Assembly: GCF_009759665.1 (NCBI RefSeq)
Contig: NZ_WQNE01000022.1
Coordinates: forward strand, 1-64,000
From: Bradyrhizobium cajani
GTDB taxonomy: Bacteria > Pseudomonadota > Alphaproteobacteria > Rhizobiales > Xanthobacteraceae
Reading direction: 5' to 3'
DNA: 64,000 nucleotides
Under the pieces are notes generated by a model that ran no database searches, was not told where the DNA came from, and worked only from the letters and a program-made list of their open reading frames with translations. Below are positions 16,368-25,440 of this stretch, in pieces. Position 1 is the stretch's first letter. The number at the start of each line of letters is the position of its first letter. The position numbers were made by a program, and so were the translations under genes.

Positions 16368-17333
16368 TCAGTCCGCGTATTGCCCGGCTGCCTTGATGAT
16401 CGGCGCCCAGCGGTCGATTTCACTCGCCAGCATCGCGCCCAAGGCCTCGGGCGTCGCCTTGTCCTGCGGGACTGGCTCCGTGTTGATGTCGTTGAAGCGG
16501 GCGATCAGCGTGGGATCCTTCAGCGCCGACTGGAGCGCCGCCGTCAGCTTCTGAACGACCGCCGGCGGCGTGCCCTTGGGGGCATAGATGCCGTGCCAGA
16601 CGCCGAGTTCGAAACCTTTGAGACCGGCCTCGTCGGCCGTCGGCAGATCGGGCAGGCTCTTCAGTCGCTCCCTGGTGGTGATCGCATAGGCCTTGACCTG
16701 CTTGGCGGTGATCGGGCCGGTGGTGTTCGTCGCCTGGTCGCAGGTGAGATCGATCTGCTTGCCGAGCAGATCGTTCATGATCGGGCCGTTGCCCTTGTAG
16801 GGCACGGTGGTGAGCTGCTTCTGGATCGCCGTCATGAACAGCATGCCGCACAGATGCGATGCCGCTCCAAGGCCGGCATTGGCGTAGGTCAGCTTGTCGC
16901 CCTGCTGCTGGGCGTAGGCGACCAGTTCCTTGAGCGTGTTGGCGGGGAAATCCGGCCGCGCGATGATGGTCATCGGTGCGTTGGTCACAAGCCCGATCGG
17001 CGCAAAGGCCGTCTTCGTGTCATAGCTCAAATTGCGGTACAGCGTCGCGGCGGTCGAGATGCCGACATGATGGATCAGCAGCGTGTAGCCGTCCGGCTGC
17101 GCGCGCGCGGCGCGGGTCGCGCCGATGGTGCCGCCGGCGCCGGTCGCGTTCTCGACGATGACCTGCTGTCCCAGCGATTTCGCCATGCCCGCGGCGGTCA
17201 GGCGCGCGATGGTGTCGGTCGGTCCCCCGGCGGCGAATGGCACCAGCATGGTGATGGGCCTCGCCGGATAGTCCTGGGCGACGGCCGCGCCGAGCGGCAG
17301 AAGCAGCGCCGAGATGATCGCGATGAACCGCAT
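16368..17333 (-). CDS. Tripartite tricarboxylate transporter substrate-binding protein (TctC/Bug family)
   Basis: The 321-residue periplasmic protein has a signal peptide (MRFIAIISALLLPLGAAVAQ) followed by the family opening DYPARPITMLVPFAAGGPTD. The conserved GAGGTIGATRAARAQPDGYTL segment near residue 66 shapes the ligand loop. Bug proteins bind carboxylates such as citrate, nicotinate or amino acids. No TctA or TctB membrane subunit lies nearby, so it is an orphan binding protein, as is common for this family in Bradyrhizobium. Confidence 0.92.
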   Translation of the reverse strand: MRFIAIISALLLPLGAAVAQDYPARPITMLVPFAAGGPTDTIARLTAAGMAKSLGQQVIVENATGAGGTIGATRAARAQPDGYTLLIHHVGISTAATLYRNLSYDTKTAFAPIGLVTNAPMTIIARPDFPANTLKELVAYAQQQGDKLTYANAGLGAASHLCGMLFMTAIQKQLTTVPYKGNGPIMNDLLGKQIDLTCDQATNTTGPITAKQVKAYAITTRERLKSLPDLPTADEAGLKGFELGVWHGIYAPKGTPPAVVQKLTAALQSALKDPTLIARFNDINTEPVPQDKATPEALGAMLASEIDRWAPIIKAAGQYAD

Positions 17334-17460
17334 ACTTTCCTCCAGTTTTTTGTGGCTCCATATGAGCGCATTCCGGGCCGCGCGGCCATCGGGAAAGTGA
17401 CTTCATCGGAGTGTTGCGGCGGCTGGATCGCAAGAATCTACAGCGCCATCCCAGCTACCG

Positions 17461-17661
17461 CTACCGCATGATCCGGTGCCGGTAGCGCTGCAATGGCGAC
17501 AGCAGATAGCTCAGGATGGTGCGTGAGCCGGTCCTGATCTCCACCGTCACCGCCATCCCCGGTGACAGGCTGACGAGGCGGTCGTCCACCTGCATCTGGG
17601 TGCGATCGAGCGAGATGCGGGCGCTGTAGCTAAGTCCGCGCGGCATCCGGGGCACGCGCAA
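17461..17661 (-). pseudogene. C-terminal remnant of a HlyD-family secretion adaptor
   Basis: The 66-codon frame contains YSARISLDRTQMQVDD followed by LVSLSPGMAVTVEIRTGSR and SYLLSPLQRYRH, which is the C-terminal end of type I secretion membrane-fusion proteins (HlyD/PrtE). Those proteins are normally over 400 residues. The frame stops being HlyD-like at about 17650 and runs straight into the stop of the lipoprotein gene at 17671, so the N-terminal 85% is gone. The remaining piece starts only at a TTG without a ribosome-binding site. No partner ABC exporter is nearby. Confidence 0.75.
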
Positions 17662-17670
17662 GCAAGACGC

Positions 17671-18195
17671 TTACGCCGGCTTCTTCTTCGGCTTCGGCTT
17701 TGCCCCCTTCGGCACGACCGGCGCTTCGGGCACGCCTTCGATCGAGGACAGTCGACCGGAGGTGAACGTGTAGATGCCCGCGCGCGGGCCGGTCGTCCAG
17801 GTCACCACGGTAACGCGGCGGCCAGCGGCATCGTTGGAGAGGTTGACGGTCGAGGGCGCGCCGATGCCGCGCACCACGTCACATTCGGTGTGGCCGAGCG
17901 CGACCGTGCCGCCCATCGGCGCCGTCGTCGAGGCATTGGCATCGGCCGGACCGGGCGGCGGCGCCATGCCGGGACAGGCGCCGTCGGCGCTGACCAGATC
18001 CTCGGCCCCGACCGGTTTGTCGGGAGTCAGCGGCGGCGATTCGATCGAGATGTTCTTGATGAAGAGACGGCCGGGTCTCTGGAACCATTCGGCATCCTTC
18101 GACAACAGATCAGAGGCGCCCGAGCAGCCCGCGACAAGCGGTGCTACGGCAGCCAACACAACTATGAGCGAGCTGGGAAGCTTTTGATGTCGCAC
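17671..18195 (-). CDS. Lipoprotein of unknown function
   Basis: The 174-residue product has a lipoprotein signal with the lipobox LVAGC (Cys near residue 24). The mature part includes SGASDLLSKDAEWFQRPGRLF, a Pro/Ala-rich middle, a segment CDVVRGIGAPSTVNLSNDA resembling small outer-membrane lipoproteins of the SmpA/BamE type, and a Lys-rich tail (KGAKPKPKKKPA). Length and layout suggest a periplasmic-facing outer-membrane lipoprotein. It probably has its own promoter. The HlyD remnant lies directly downstream. Confidence 0.75.
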   Translation of the reverse strand: MRHQKLPSSLIVVLAAVAPLVAGCSGASDLLSKDAEWFQRPGRLFIKNISIESPPLTPDKPVGAEDLVSADGACPGMAPPPGPADANASTTAPMGGTVALGHTECDVVRGIGAPSTVNLSNDAAGRRVTVVTWTTGPRAGIYTFTSGRLSSIEGVPEAPVVPKGAKPKPKKKPA

Positions 18196-18333
18196 GATAA
18201 ACCAAATTCCCCGCGTGAAGGACCAGCCCTAAGCGATTGTCCCAACATCCCTTTGCGGCACGAAGGTGGCCAAGAAGGAGACCAGGACCAGCCTTGCCCG
18301 AAAAGTACAAATTATCATTAATTGCGAACGACG

Positions 18334-18786
18334 CTAATTCCGCCGCTGCCACCGGCCCCGCTCGTCGGCCTGCCAATAGGTGACATCAAATCCGCGCGCC
18401 TTGCAATCCGTCCAGGCGCTGCGGGCGAAGGCGAGCGCGTCCGGATCGTCGCCGTTGAACAGCAGCACCATGCGTTCATAGCCCTGCGCGTCCTGCGGCA
18501 GCGCGGCATTGTCGATCAGGAAGCGGACAGCGGCGCCGTTGGGATTGTCCTCCTCGACCGCCAGCACGATCGGCTGATCGGCGGCATCGTTCACGCGCCA
18601 TGTCGCATGCGGCAGGAAGGAATCGTCGCGATAAGTCCATAGATGGGCGTCGAGCGCGTCGGCGCGCTCCGGCGAGGTCGACTGCACCACGACGCGCCAG
18701 CCGCGCTCCAGCGATTTCTCCAGAAGCGGCGGCAACACGTCCTCCACCGTCTTGTTTTGCAGATGGTAGAACAGCACTTCAGTCAT
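18334..18786 (-). CDS. holC: DNA polymerase III subunit chi
   Basis: HolC is the clamp-loader accessory subunit that links polymerase III to single-strand binding protein. The 150 residues open with EVLFYHLQNKTVEDVLPPLL and contain ERGWRVVVQSTSPERADALD and LWTYRDDSFLPHA, all characteristic of chi. It begins 6 bases after the pepA stop. The pepA-holC pairing is found widely in proteobacteria and supports the call. Confidence 0.92.
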   Translation of the reverse strand: MTEVLFYHLQNKTVEDVLPPLLEKSLERGWRVVVQSTSPERADALDAHLWTYRDDSFLPHATWRVNDAADQPIVLAVEEDNPNGAAVRFLIDNAALPQDAQGYERMVLLFNGDDPDALAFARSAWTDCKARGFDVTYWQADERGRWQRRN

Positions 18787-18792
18787 CTTGGG

Positions 18793-20292
18793 TCATTTGC
18801 GCTCGTAATGATCTGCCACCAGACGATCCAGGAGGCGGACGCCATAGCCGCTTCCCCAGCTCTGGTTGATGTCGGTCTTCGGCGCGCCCATGGCGGTGCC
18901 GGCGATGTCGAGATGCGCCCAGGGCGTACCGTCGACGAAGCGCTGGAGGAACTGCGCCGCGGTGATCGAGCCGCCATGCCGGCCGCCGGTGTTCTTCATG
19001 TCGGCGAACTGGGAATCGATCAGCTTGTCGTATTCGGGGCCGAGCGGCATGCGCCAGACCTTCTCCCCGCTCTCGATGCCGGCCGCCAGCAGCCGGTCGG
19101 CCAGCTCGTCATTGTTGGAGAACATGCCGGCATGCTCGGTGCCGAGCGCGACCATGATGGCGCCGGTCAGCGTTGCCAGATCCACCATGAATTTCGGCTT
19201 CACCTTCTTCGCCACGTACCAGAGCACGTCGGCGAGCACGAGGCGGCCTTCCGCATCGGTGTTGATGATCTCGATGGTCTGGCCCGACATCGAGGTGACG
19301 ATGTCGCCCGGCCGCTGCGCATTGCCGTCGGGCATGTTCTCGACGAGGCCGATGGCGCCGACGACGTTGACCCGCGCTTTACGCGCCGCAAGTGCGTGCA
19401 TCAGGCCGACGACACAGGCAGCGCCCCCCATGTCGCCCTTCATGTCCTCCATGCTGCCGGCCGGCTTGATCGAGATGCCGCCGGTGTCGAAACAGACACC
19501 CTTGCCGACGAAGGCGACGGGGGCCTCGCCTTTCCGTCCGCCGTCCCAGCGCATGATCACGGTGCGGCTCGGCCGCGCCGAGCCCTGGCCGACGCCGAGC
19601 AGCGCACCCATGCCGAGCTTGTTCATCGCCTTGACGTCGAGCACCTCGACCTTGACGCCGAGCTTGCGCAGCAGGCCCGCGCGACGCGCGAATTCCTCGG
19701 GGTAGAGCACGTTCGGCGGCTCATTGACGAGGTCGCGCGCGATGATCACGCCGTCGGCGACGTGACCGGCCGAGGCAAACGCCTTCTTCGCGGCTGTGGC
19801 ATCACCGACCGCAAGCGAGACGTCGGCGCGCAAGCCGCCCTCCTCGCCGTCCTTCTTCTTCGTCTTGTAGCGATCGAACCTGTAGCCGCGCAGCCGCAGG
19901 CCAGAGGCGATCGCGACCGCCTGCTCGCTCGTCATGGCGCCGTCGGGCAGTTCCGCCATGATGGTCATGGCAGCGGTTCCGGCGGGAAGCTTGCTTGCCG
20001 CCACGCCGCCGAATTTGAGGAAGTCGCTGGCCTTCAGGCTCGCCGCCTTGCCGGCGCCGATCACGATCAGGCGAGTGGCCTTCACCCCCTCCGGGGCCAA
20101 AATGTCCAGCGCGGCGCCGCTTTTGCCCTTGAAGGCGGCGGCGGAAGCCGCCCGCTTCACGAGCCCGGTGGCATCGCCCAGCGCCTTGGCCGTGGCCGGA
20201 CCGACCTTCAGGCTGTCGTCACAGAACACAACCACGATGCCACGGGGGGCGGCAGAGAGCGGGACGAAGCCGACCTTGATGGCATCGGACAT
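18793..20292 (-). CDS. pepA: Leucyl aminopeptidase (M17 family)
   Basis: PepA is a two-metal cytosolic aminopeptidase that removes N-terminal residues from peptides. The 499 residues end in the catalytic domain with the signature NTDAEGRLVLAD, which holds metal-binding Asp and Glu, plus VGKGVCFDTGGISIKPAGSM with the catalytic Lys region. MSDAIKVGFVPLSAAPRG is chosen as the start; upstream in-frame residues to 20382 look untranslated. It forms an operon with holC and is divergent from lptF. Confidence 0.96.
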   Translation of the reverse strand: MSDAIKVGFVPLSAAPRGIVVVFCDDSLKVGPATAKALGDATGLVKRAASAAAFKGKSGAALDILAPEGVKATRLIVIGAGKAASLKASDFLKFGGVAASKLPAGTAAMTIMAELPDGAMTSEQAVAIASGLRLRGYRFDRYKTKKKDGEEGGLRADVSLAVGDATAAKKAFASAGHVADGVIIARDLVNEPPNVLYPEEFARRAGLLRKLGVKVEVLDVKAMNKLGMGALLGVGQGSARPSRTVIMRWDGGRKGEAPVAFVGKGVCFDTGGISIKPAGSMEDMKGDMGGAACVVGLMHALAARKARVNVVGAIGLVENMPDGNAQRPGDIVTSMSGQTIEIINTDAEGRLVLADVLWYVAKKVKPKFMVDLATLTGAIMVALGTEHAGMFSNNDELADRLLAAGIESGEKVWRMPLGPEYDKLIDSQFADMKNTGGRHGGSITAAQFLQRFVDGTPWAHLDIAGTAMGAPKTDINQSWGSGYGVRLLDRLVADHYERK

Positions 20293-20632
20293 TGATAACT
20301 CCTCGAAAGCATGGGGCTTTTTCCGTTTGGCAGACCCGGCCACAGCCCCGGACCTGAACGGCGATTCACTGACGTTGCGCACTATGGGCCAGCTGCGGCG
20401 CAGATGCCAAGCACCCCCCGTGGCCGCCGGGCCACAACGGAGGAAATATTAACCATATATTGACGGTGCCACGGGGCAGCCATTTTGTTGACGGATCAAA
20501 GGGATGGTAGTGAGAGAGTAAGGCGGCGGAAGAAGTGGTTGGCCGACCCTTGGGGATCCCGTTTCGGGATGGGTCGAACAATCGGAATTCCGGACCTGAA
20601 GTGGGGTCTTGGTGGGAATCGTGCGGTAGCGC
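20293..20632. other. Divergent promoter region between pepA and lptF
   Basis: This 340-base gap separates pepA from the lptFGD-surA-pdxA-ksgA operon and should hold both promoters. A nested hairpin at about 20545-20575 (GACCC/GGGTC around ATCCCG-TTT-CGGGAT) lies in the presumed lptF leader. I find no gene and no recognisable operator. Confidence 0.4.
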
Positions 20633-21802
20633 ATGGGGTCGATCGATAGGTATATTTTCCGCACGACGCTGGCGTCGTTTGCGCTTGTCCTGGTCAGCCT
20701 CACCGGCGTGATCTGGATTACGCAGGCGTTGCGCGGCATCGACCTGATGACGAGCCAGGGCCAGACCATCCTGACCTTCCTTGGCATCACCGGCCTCGTC
20801 ATTCCGGCGCTGGTCCTGATCATCTCGCCGATCGCGCTGATGATCGCGATCTCGCACACGCTGAACAAGCTCGCGACCGATTCTGAGATCATCGTGATGA
20901 ATGCCGCCGGCTTCTCGCCGTTCCGGCTGTTCTATCCGTTCTTCTACGCCACCTGCGTGGTGGCGCTGCTGGTCGCCTTCATCGCGGCCTACCTCGCCCC
21001 CGACGGCATGCGGCGGATCAAGCAGTGGGACGCCGAGATCACCGCGGACGTGCTCACCAACATCCTCCAGCCCGGCCGCTTCGCCCAGCTCGACAAGAAC
21101 CTGACGATCCGGATCCGCGAACGCCAGCCCGGCGGCATCCTCGCCGGCATCTTCATCGACGACCGCCGCGATCCGAACGAGCGCGTCTCGATCGTCGCCG
21201 AGCATGGCGAGGTCGTGAAGAACGAGAACGGGTCGTTCCTGGTGCTGAAGGACGGCAACCTCCAGCGGTTCGAGGCCGGCAAGCGCGATCCCGCGCTGGT
21301 CGCGTTCGGCCGCTACGGCTTCGACATGTCGAAATTCTCGGGCCAGGGGCACGACGTCACCCTCGGCATTCGCGAGCGCTATCTCTGGGAATTGTTCGCG
21401 CCGTCCGAGGACGATCCCGTCTACAAGGCCGTCCCCGGCCAGTTCCGCTCCGAGTTGCATGACCGCATCATGGCGCCGCTCTACCCCTTCGCCTTTGCGG
21501 CACTGACCTTCGCCTTCCTCGGCGCACCGCGCACCACGCGCCAGAGCCGCAACTTCTCGATCGGCGGCTCGGTGATCGCGGTGTTCGGCCTGCGCATGGC
21601 CGGATTCGCCTGCTCGGTGATGACGGTGAAGTCGCCGTCCGCGGCTCTGGTGCAATACGCGATGCTGGCGACCGCCATCGGCGGCGGCATCTGGCTGATC
21701 GTCGGCGGCATTGTGGTCGAACCGCCCGCTCGCCTCATGGAGGCCATCAACAGGTCGAACGCGCGCATCGCGCGGCTGTTCAGACGGCCGGCCACCGCAT
21801 GA
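20633..21802 (+). CDS. lptF: LPS export ABC transporter permease LptF
   Basis: LptF, with LptG and the ATPase LptB, extracts lipopolysaccharide from the inner membrane and pushes it along the LptC-A-D bridge. The 389 residues start GSIDRYIFRTTLASFALVL, the usual first helix, and show three N-terminal and three C-terminal membrane helices around a periplasmic beta-jellyroll domain (about residues 125-270). The stop overlaps the lptG start by 4 bases (ATGA), so the two are translationally coupled. Confidence 0.94.
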   Translation: MGSIDRYIFRTTLASFALVLVSLTGVIWITQALRGIDLMTSQGQTILTFLGITGLVIPALVLIISPIALMIAISHTLNKLATDSEIIVMNAAGFSPFRLFYPFFYATCVVALLVAFIAAYLAPDGMRRIKQWDAEITADVLTNILQPGRFAQLDKNLTIRIRERQPGGILAGIFIDDRRDPNERVSIVAEHGEVVKNENGSFLVLKDGNLQRFEAGKRDPALVAFGRYGFDMSKFSGQGHDVTLGIRERYLWELFAPSEDDPVYKAVPGQFRSELHDRIMAPLYPFAFAALTFAFLGAPRTTRQSRNFSIGGSVIAVFGLRMAGFACSVMTVKSPSAALVQYAMLATAIGGGIWLIVGGIVVEPPARLMEAINRSNARIARLFRRPATA

Positions 21803-22896
21803 GCATGCTCACCAACACACTCGGGCGCTATTTCGCCGGGCGCTTCGTCGTCGCGGCGCTCGGCGTGTTCGCGAGCATTTTCCTGCTGCTGGTGCTGGTC
21901 GATTACATCGAGATGGTGCGCAAGACCTCTGGCCTTGCATCCGCCTCCGCGATCATGGTGGCCGAGACCTCGCTGTTCCGGGTGCCGCAGCTCCTGGAGA
22001 AGCTGACGCCGTTCTGCATGCTGATCGGGGCGATGACCTGCTATCTCGCCCTCTCCCGCCGGCTCGAGCTCGTGGTCGCGCGCGCCGCCGGCATCTCGGC
22101 ATGGCAGTTCATCTCACCGGCCCTCGGCAGCGCGCTGCTGATCGGGGTGATCGCGACCATCGCCTACAATCCGATGTCGGCCAACCTGCGCGAACTCTCC
22201 AAGCGCATGGAGGCGGAGCTGTTCGGCTCGGCCCCCGGCGGCGGCATCCAGGATGCCTCCGGGTTCTGGCTCAACCAGGTGACCAGCGACGGCCAGACGA
22301 TCATCAATGCGGCGCGCAGCGAGCAGCAGGGCGTGCGGCTCACGGGGCTGACGCTGTTCCGGTTTGACACAGAGCAGCACTTCAAGGAGCGGGTCGAGGC
22401 CCGCGAGGCGACGCTCGAATCCGGACATTGGCTGTTCAAGTCCGTCCGCCGCTTCACGCTGGACTCGCCGCCGGTCGACCAGGCCACCCTGGAGATTCCG
22501 ACGACACTGACCGAAGCACAGGTCCGCAACAGCTTTTCCACACCGGAGACTGTGTCCTTTTGGCAACTACCGAGCTACATCCGCTCCTCCGAAAGCTCGG
22601 GCTTCGCGACAGCCGGATACCGACTCCAGTATCACAAGCTTCTGGCACAGCCGTTTTTGCTTGCAGCCATGGTGATGCTCGCGGCCTCAGTGTCGTTGCG
22701 TTTCTTCCGGATGGGCGGCGTGCAGAAGATGGTTTTGAGTGGCGTGGGCGCAGGCTTTCTGCTCTACGTTCTGTCGAAAGTAACTGAAGACTTGAGCAAG
22801 GCTGAGTTGATGCATCCGATCGCTGCGGCGTGGTTGCCCGTAGTGGTGGGCGGCCTCACCGGCTTTTTGGCCTTGTTGTACCAGGAGGACGGTTAG
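21799..22896 (+). CDS. lptG: LPS export ABC transporter permease LptG
   Basis: This is the partner permease of LptF in the LptB2FG extractor. The 365 residues begin LTNTLGRYFAGRFVVAALGV and have the same 3+3 helix layout with a periplasmic domain between. RLELVVARAAGISAWQFISP is the conserved coupling-helix region that contacts LptB. The stop overlaps the GTG start of lptD by one base, placing three LPS-export genes in one translational unit. Confidence 0.94.
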   Translation: MSMLTNTLGRYFAGRFVVAALGVFASIFLLLVLVDYIEMVRKTSGLASASAIMVAETSLFRVPQLLEKLTPFCMLIGAMTCYLALSRRLELVVARAAGISAWQFISPALGSALLIGVIATIAYNPMSANLRELSKRMEAELFGSAPGGGIQDASGFWLNQVTSDGQTIINAARSEQQGVRLTGLTLFRFDTEQHFKERVEAREATLESGHWLFKSVRRFTLDSPPVDQATLEIPTTLTEAQVRNSFSTPETVSFWQLPSYIRSSESSGFATAGYRLQYHKLLAQPFLLAAMVMLAASVSLRFFRMGGVQKMVLSGVGAGFLLYVLSKVTEDLSKAELMHPIAAAWLPVVVGGLTGFLALLYQEDG

Positions 22897-25388
22897 TGAC
22901 TGCCGTCCATCGAGGACCCGTGTCTCGTTTGACGCGGCGCACATCGGTGCGCGCGAACGGGGGCGGCTTGTCCATTCGCAGGCTCCTGCTCGCTGTCGTC
23001 ACTGCCGCCTCGCTCGGCGGGCTGATTGATGCTGCCGCCGTGGTGCCGGCCACGGCCCAGAGCTTCACCTACAATCCGCTGCCGCCGCGTCCGAAGCCGC
23101 CGAAGGTCGCCAACGACAACCAGATGCTGGTTCAGGCGACCGAGGTCGACTACGACTACAACAATTCGCGTGTCTCCGCGGTCGGCAACGTCCAGCTGTT
23201 CTACAACGGCACCAGCGTCGAGGCCGACAGGGTCATCTACGACCAGAAGACCAAGCGGCTGCACGCCGAAGGCAACATCCGCATGACGGATGCCGACGGC
23301 AAGATCACCTATGCCGAGATCCTGGATCTCTCCGACGATTACCGCGACGGTTTCGTCGATTCGCTGCGCGTGGACACCGCCGACCAGACCCGCATGGCCG
23401 CGAGCCGCGCCGACCGTTCCAGCGGCAACTACACGGTGTTCGAGAACGGCGTCTACACGGCCTGCGCGCCGTGTAAGGACGATCCGAAGAAGCCGCCGCT
23501 GTGGCAGGTCAAGGGTGCCCGCATCATCCACGACCAGCAGGAGAAGATGCTTTATTTCGAGACGGCGCAGCTCGAATTCTTCGGCGTGCCGCTCGCCTAC
23601 ATGCCCTATTTCTCGACGCCCGATCCGACCGTGAAGCGCAAGACCGGCTTCCTGATGCCGGGCTTCACGTCGAACACGCCGTTCGGCTATGGCGTCGAAG
23701 TTCCGTTCTACTGGGCAATCGCGCCCGACATGGACATGACCTTCAGCCCGCGCATCACGTCGCGGCAGGGCGTGCTGTTCCAGACCGAGTTCCGCCAGCG
23801 CCTGCTGGACGGCGCCTACCAGATCCGTGTCTACGGCATCGACCAGCTCGACCCCGGCGCGCTCGCCGGCCAGCCCGGCGACCGCCAGTTCCGCGGCGCC
23901 GTCGACACCAAGGGTCAGTTCGCGCTGAACGACAAGTGGGTCTGGGGCTGGGACGGAGTAGTCATGTCCGACTACTACTTCTTCTCGGACTACCGGCTGT
24001 CGCAGTACCGCGATCCGCTGGGCTCGTTCCTGTATCTGCCGACCGACGCATTGTCGCAACTTTACCTGACCGGCGTCGGCAATCGCAGCTTCTTCGATGC
24101 GCGCACGATGTACTGGCTGAGCTACTCGGGCAACCAGAGCCAGGTGCCGATCGTCTATCCTGTGATCGACTATTCGAACGTGCTCAACTATCCGGTGTTC
24201 GGCGGCGAGTTCAGCTACAAGACCAATTTCGTGAACATGTCGCGTGACACCGCCGTGTTCGACCCGATCACGACGCTCGCCAACACCAGCAGCCTGTGCA
24301 CGACCACATCGGCCGATCCGCTCGCGCGGACGCCGTCGCAGTGCCTGCTGCGCGGCTTCCCGGGCACCTACACCCGCCTCACGGCCGAAGCGCAGTGGCG
24401 CAAGTCCTTCACCGATCCGTTCGGCCAGATCTGGACCCCGTTCGCCAGCCTCCGCGCCGACGCGATCAACTCGTCGATCTCGAACCAGCCGGGCGTGTCG
24501 AACTTCCTTCCCGTCGGCGACACCCAGGCGTTCCGCCTGATGCCGACCGTCGGTCTCGAATACCGCTACCCCTTCATCAACGTTCAGCCCTGGGGTTCCA
24601 CCACCATCGAGCCGATCGCGCAGATCATCATTCGGCCGAACGAGACCTATGCCGGCAAGCTCCCCAACGAGGACGCCCAGAGCATGGTGTTCGACTCCTC
24701 GAACCTGTTCAGCGTCGACAAGTTCTCCGGCTACGACCGCGTCGAGGGCGGCGGCCGCGCCAATGTCGGCGTGCAGTCCACCACGCAGTTCGACAAGGGC
24801 GGCGCCGTCAAGGTGCTGTTCGGCCAGTCCTACCAGCTGTTCGGCATGAACTCCTTCGCGGTTCAGGACTCCATCAACACCGGCCTCGATTCCGGCCTCG
24901 ACAAGCCCCGCTCCGACTACGTGGCAGGCGCCAGCTATTCGCCCAACAGCACCTACACGTTCAGCGTCCGCTCTCGCATGGACGAGCAGACCTGGAACGT
25001 GCAGCGCTTCGAGGCGGAAGGCCGCGCCAACTTCAATCGCTGGTCGGTCAGCATGATGTACGGCAATTACGCCGCGCAGCCGGAACTCGGCTATCTGACA
25101 CGCCGCGAAGGCATCCTGACCTCGGGCTCGATCAAGGTCGCGGCCAACTGGGTGGTGAGCGGCTCGGCGCGCTGGGACCTCGAGGCCAACAAGCTCAACC
25201 AGTATGTGCTCGGCGCCGGCTATGTCGACGATTGCTTCGTGCTGGCGGCGAACTACGTAACTTCGTATAGCTACTCGGCAGGCACGGCGCCGCCTGTACT
25301 GAGCCACGCGTTCATGTTCCAGATCGGCTTGCGCACGCTGGCGACCTCGACGGGGTCCAGCACTTCCGGCCTGACCGGCATGCAATGA
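22896..25388 (+). CDS. lptD: LPS assembly protein LptD
   Basis: LptD is the outer-membrane barrel that, with LptE, inserts lipopolysaccharide into the outer leaflet. The chosen start is GTG 22896, with GGAGG 10 bases upstream, giving 830 residues; a longer frame from 22830 lies within lptG. A signal segment (LLLAVVTAASLGGLIDAA) is followed by an OstA-type domain (MLVQATEVDYDYNNSRVSAVGN, about residues 70-190). The rest is a beta-barrel rich in alternating aromatic residues. Cysteines near residue 190 (CAPC) may take part in the disulfides typical of LptD. Confidence 0.94.
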   Translation: MTAVHRGPVSRLTRRTSVRANGGGLSIRRLLLAVVTAASLGGLIDAAAVVPATAQSFTYNPLPPRPKPPKVANDNQMLVQATEVDYDYNNSRVSAVGNVQLFYNGTSVEADRVIYDQKTKRLHAEGNIRMTDADGKITYAEILDLSDDYRDGFVDSLRVDTADQTRMAASRADRSSGNYTVFENGVYTACAPCKDDPKKPPLWQVKGARIIHDQQEKMLYFETAQLEFFGVPLAYMPYFSTPDPTVKRKTGFLMPGFTSNTPFGYGVEVPFYWAIAPDMDMTFSPRITSRQGVLFQTEFRQRLLDGAYQIRVYGIDQLDPGALAGQPGDRQFRGAVDTKGQFALNDKWVWGWDGVVMSDYYFFSDYRLSQYRDPLGSFLYLPTDALSQLYLTGVGNRSFFDARTMYWLSYSGNQSQVPIVYPVIDYSNVLNYPVFGGEFSYKTNFVNMSRDTAVFDPITTLANTSSLCTTTSADPLARTPSQCLLRGFPGTYTRLTAEAQWRKSFTDPFGQIWTPFASLRADAINSSISNQPGVSNFLPVGDTQAFRLMPTVGLEYRYPFINVQPWGSTTIEPIAQIIIRPNETYAGKLPNEDAQSMVFDSSNLFSVDKFSGYDRVEGGGRANVGVQSTTQFDKGGAVKVLFGQSYQLFGMNSFAVQDSINTGLDSGLDKPRSDYVAGASYSPNSTYTFSVRSRMDEQTWNVQRFEAEGRANFNRWSVSMMYGNYAAQPELGYLTRREGILTSGSIKVAANWVVSGSARWDLEANKLNQYVLGAGYVDDCFVLAANYVTSYSYSAGTAPPVLSHAFMFQIGLRTLATSTGSSTSGLTGMQ

Positions 25389-25440
25389 ACCATTTGAAGT
25401 GACGGCCGGGCGTTCCCGATCGCAAGCGCGCCCGGCTGAC

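Noticed and set aside
18643..20295. A 550-codon plus-strand frame across holC and pepA
   Set aside because: pepA and holC have clear motifs on the minus strand; this frame has none.
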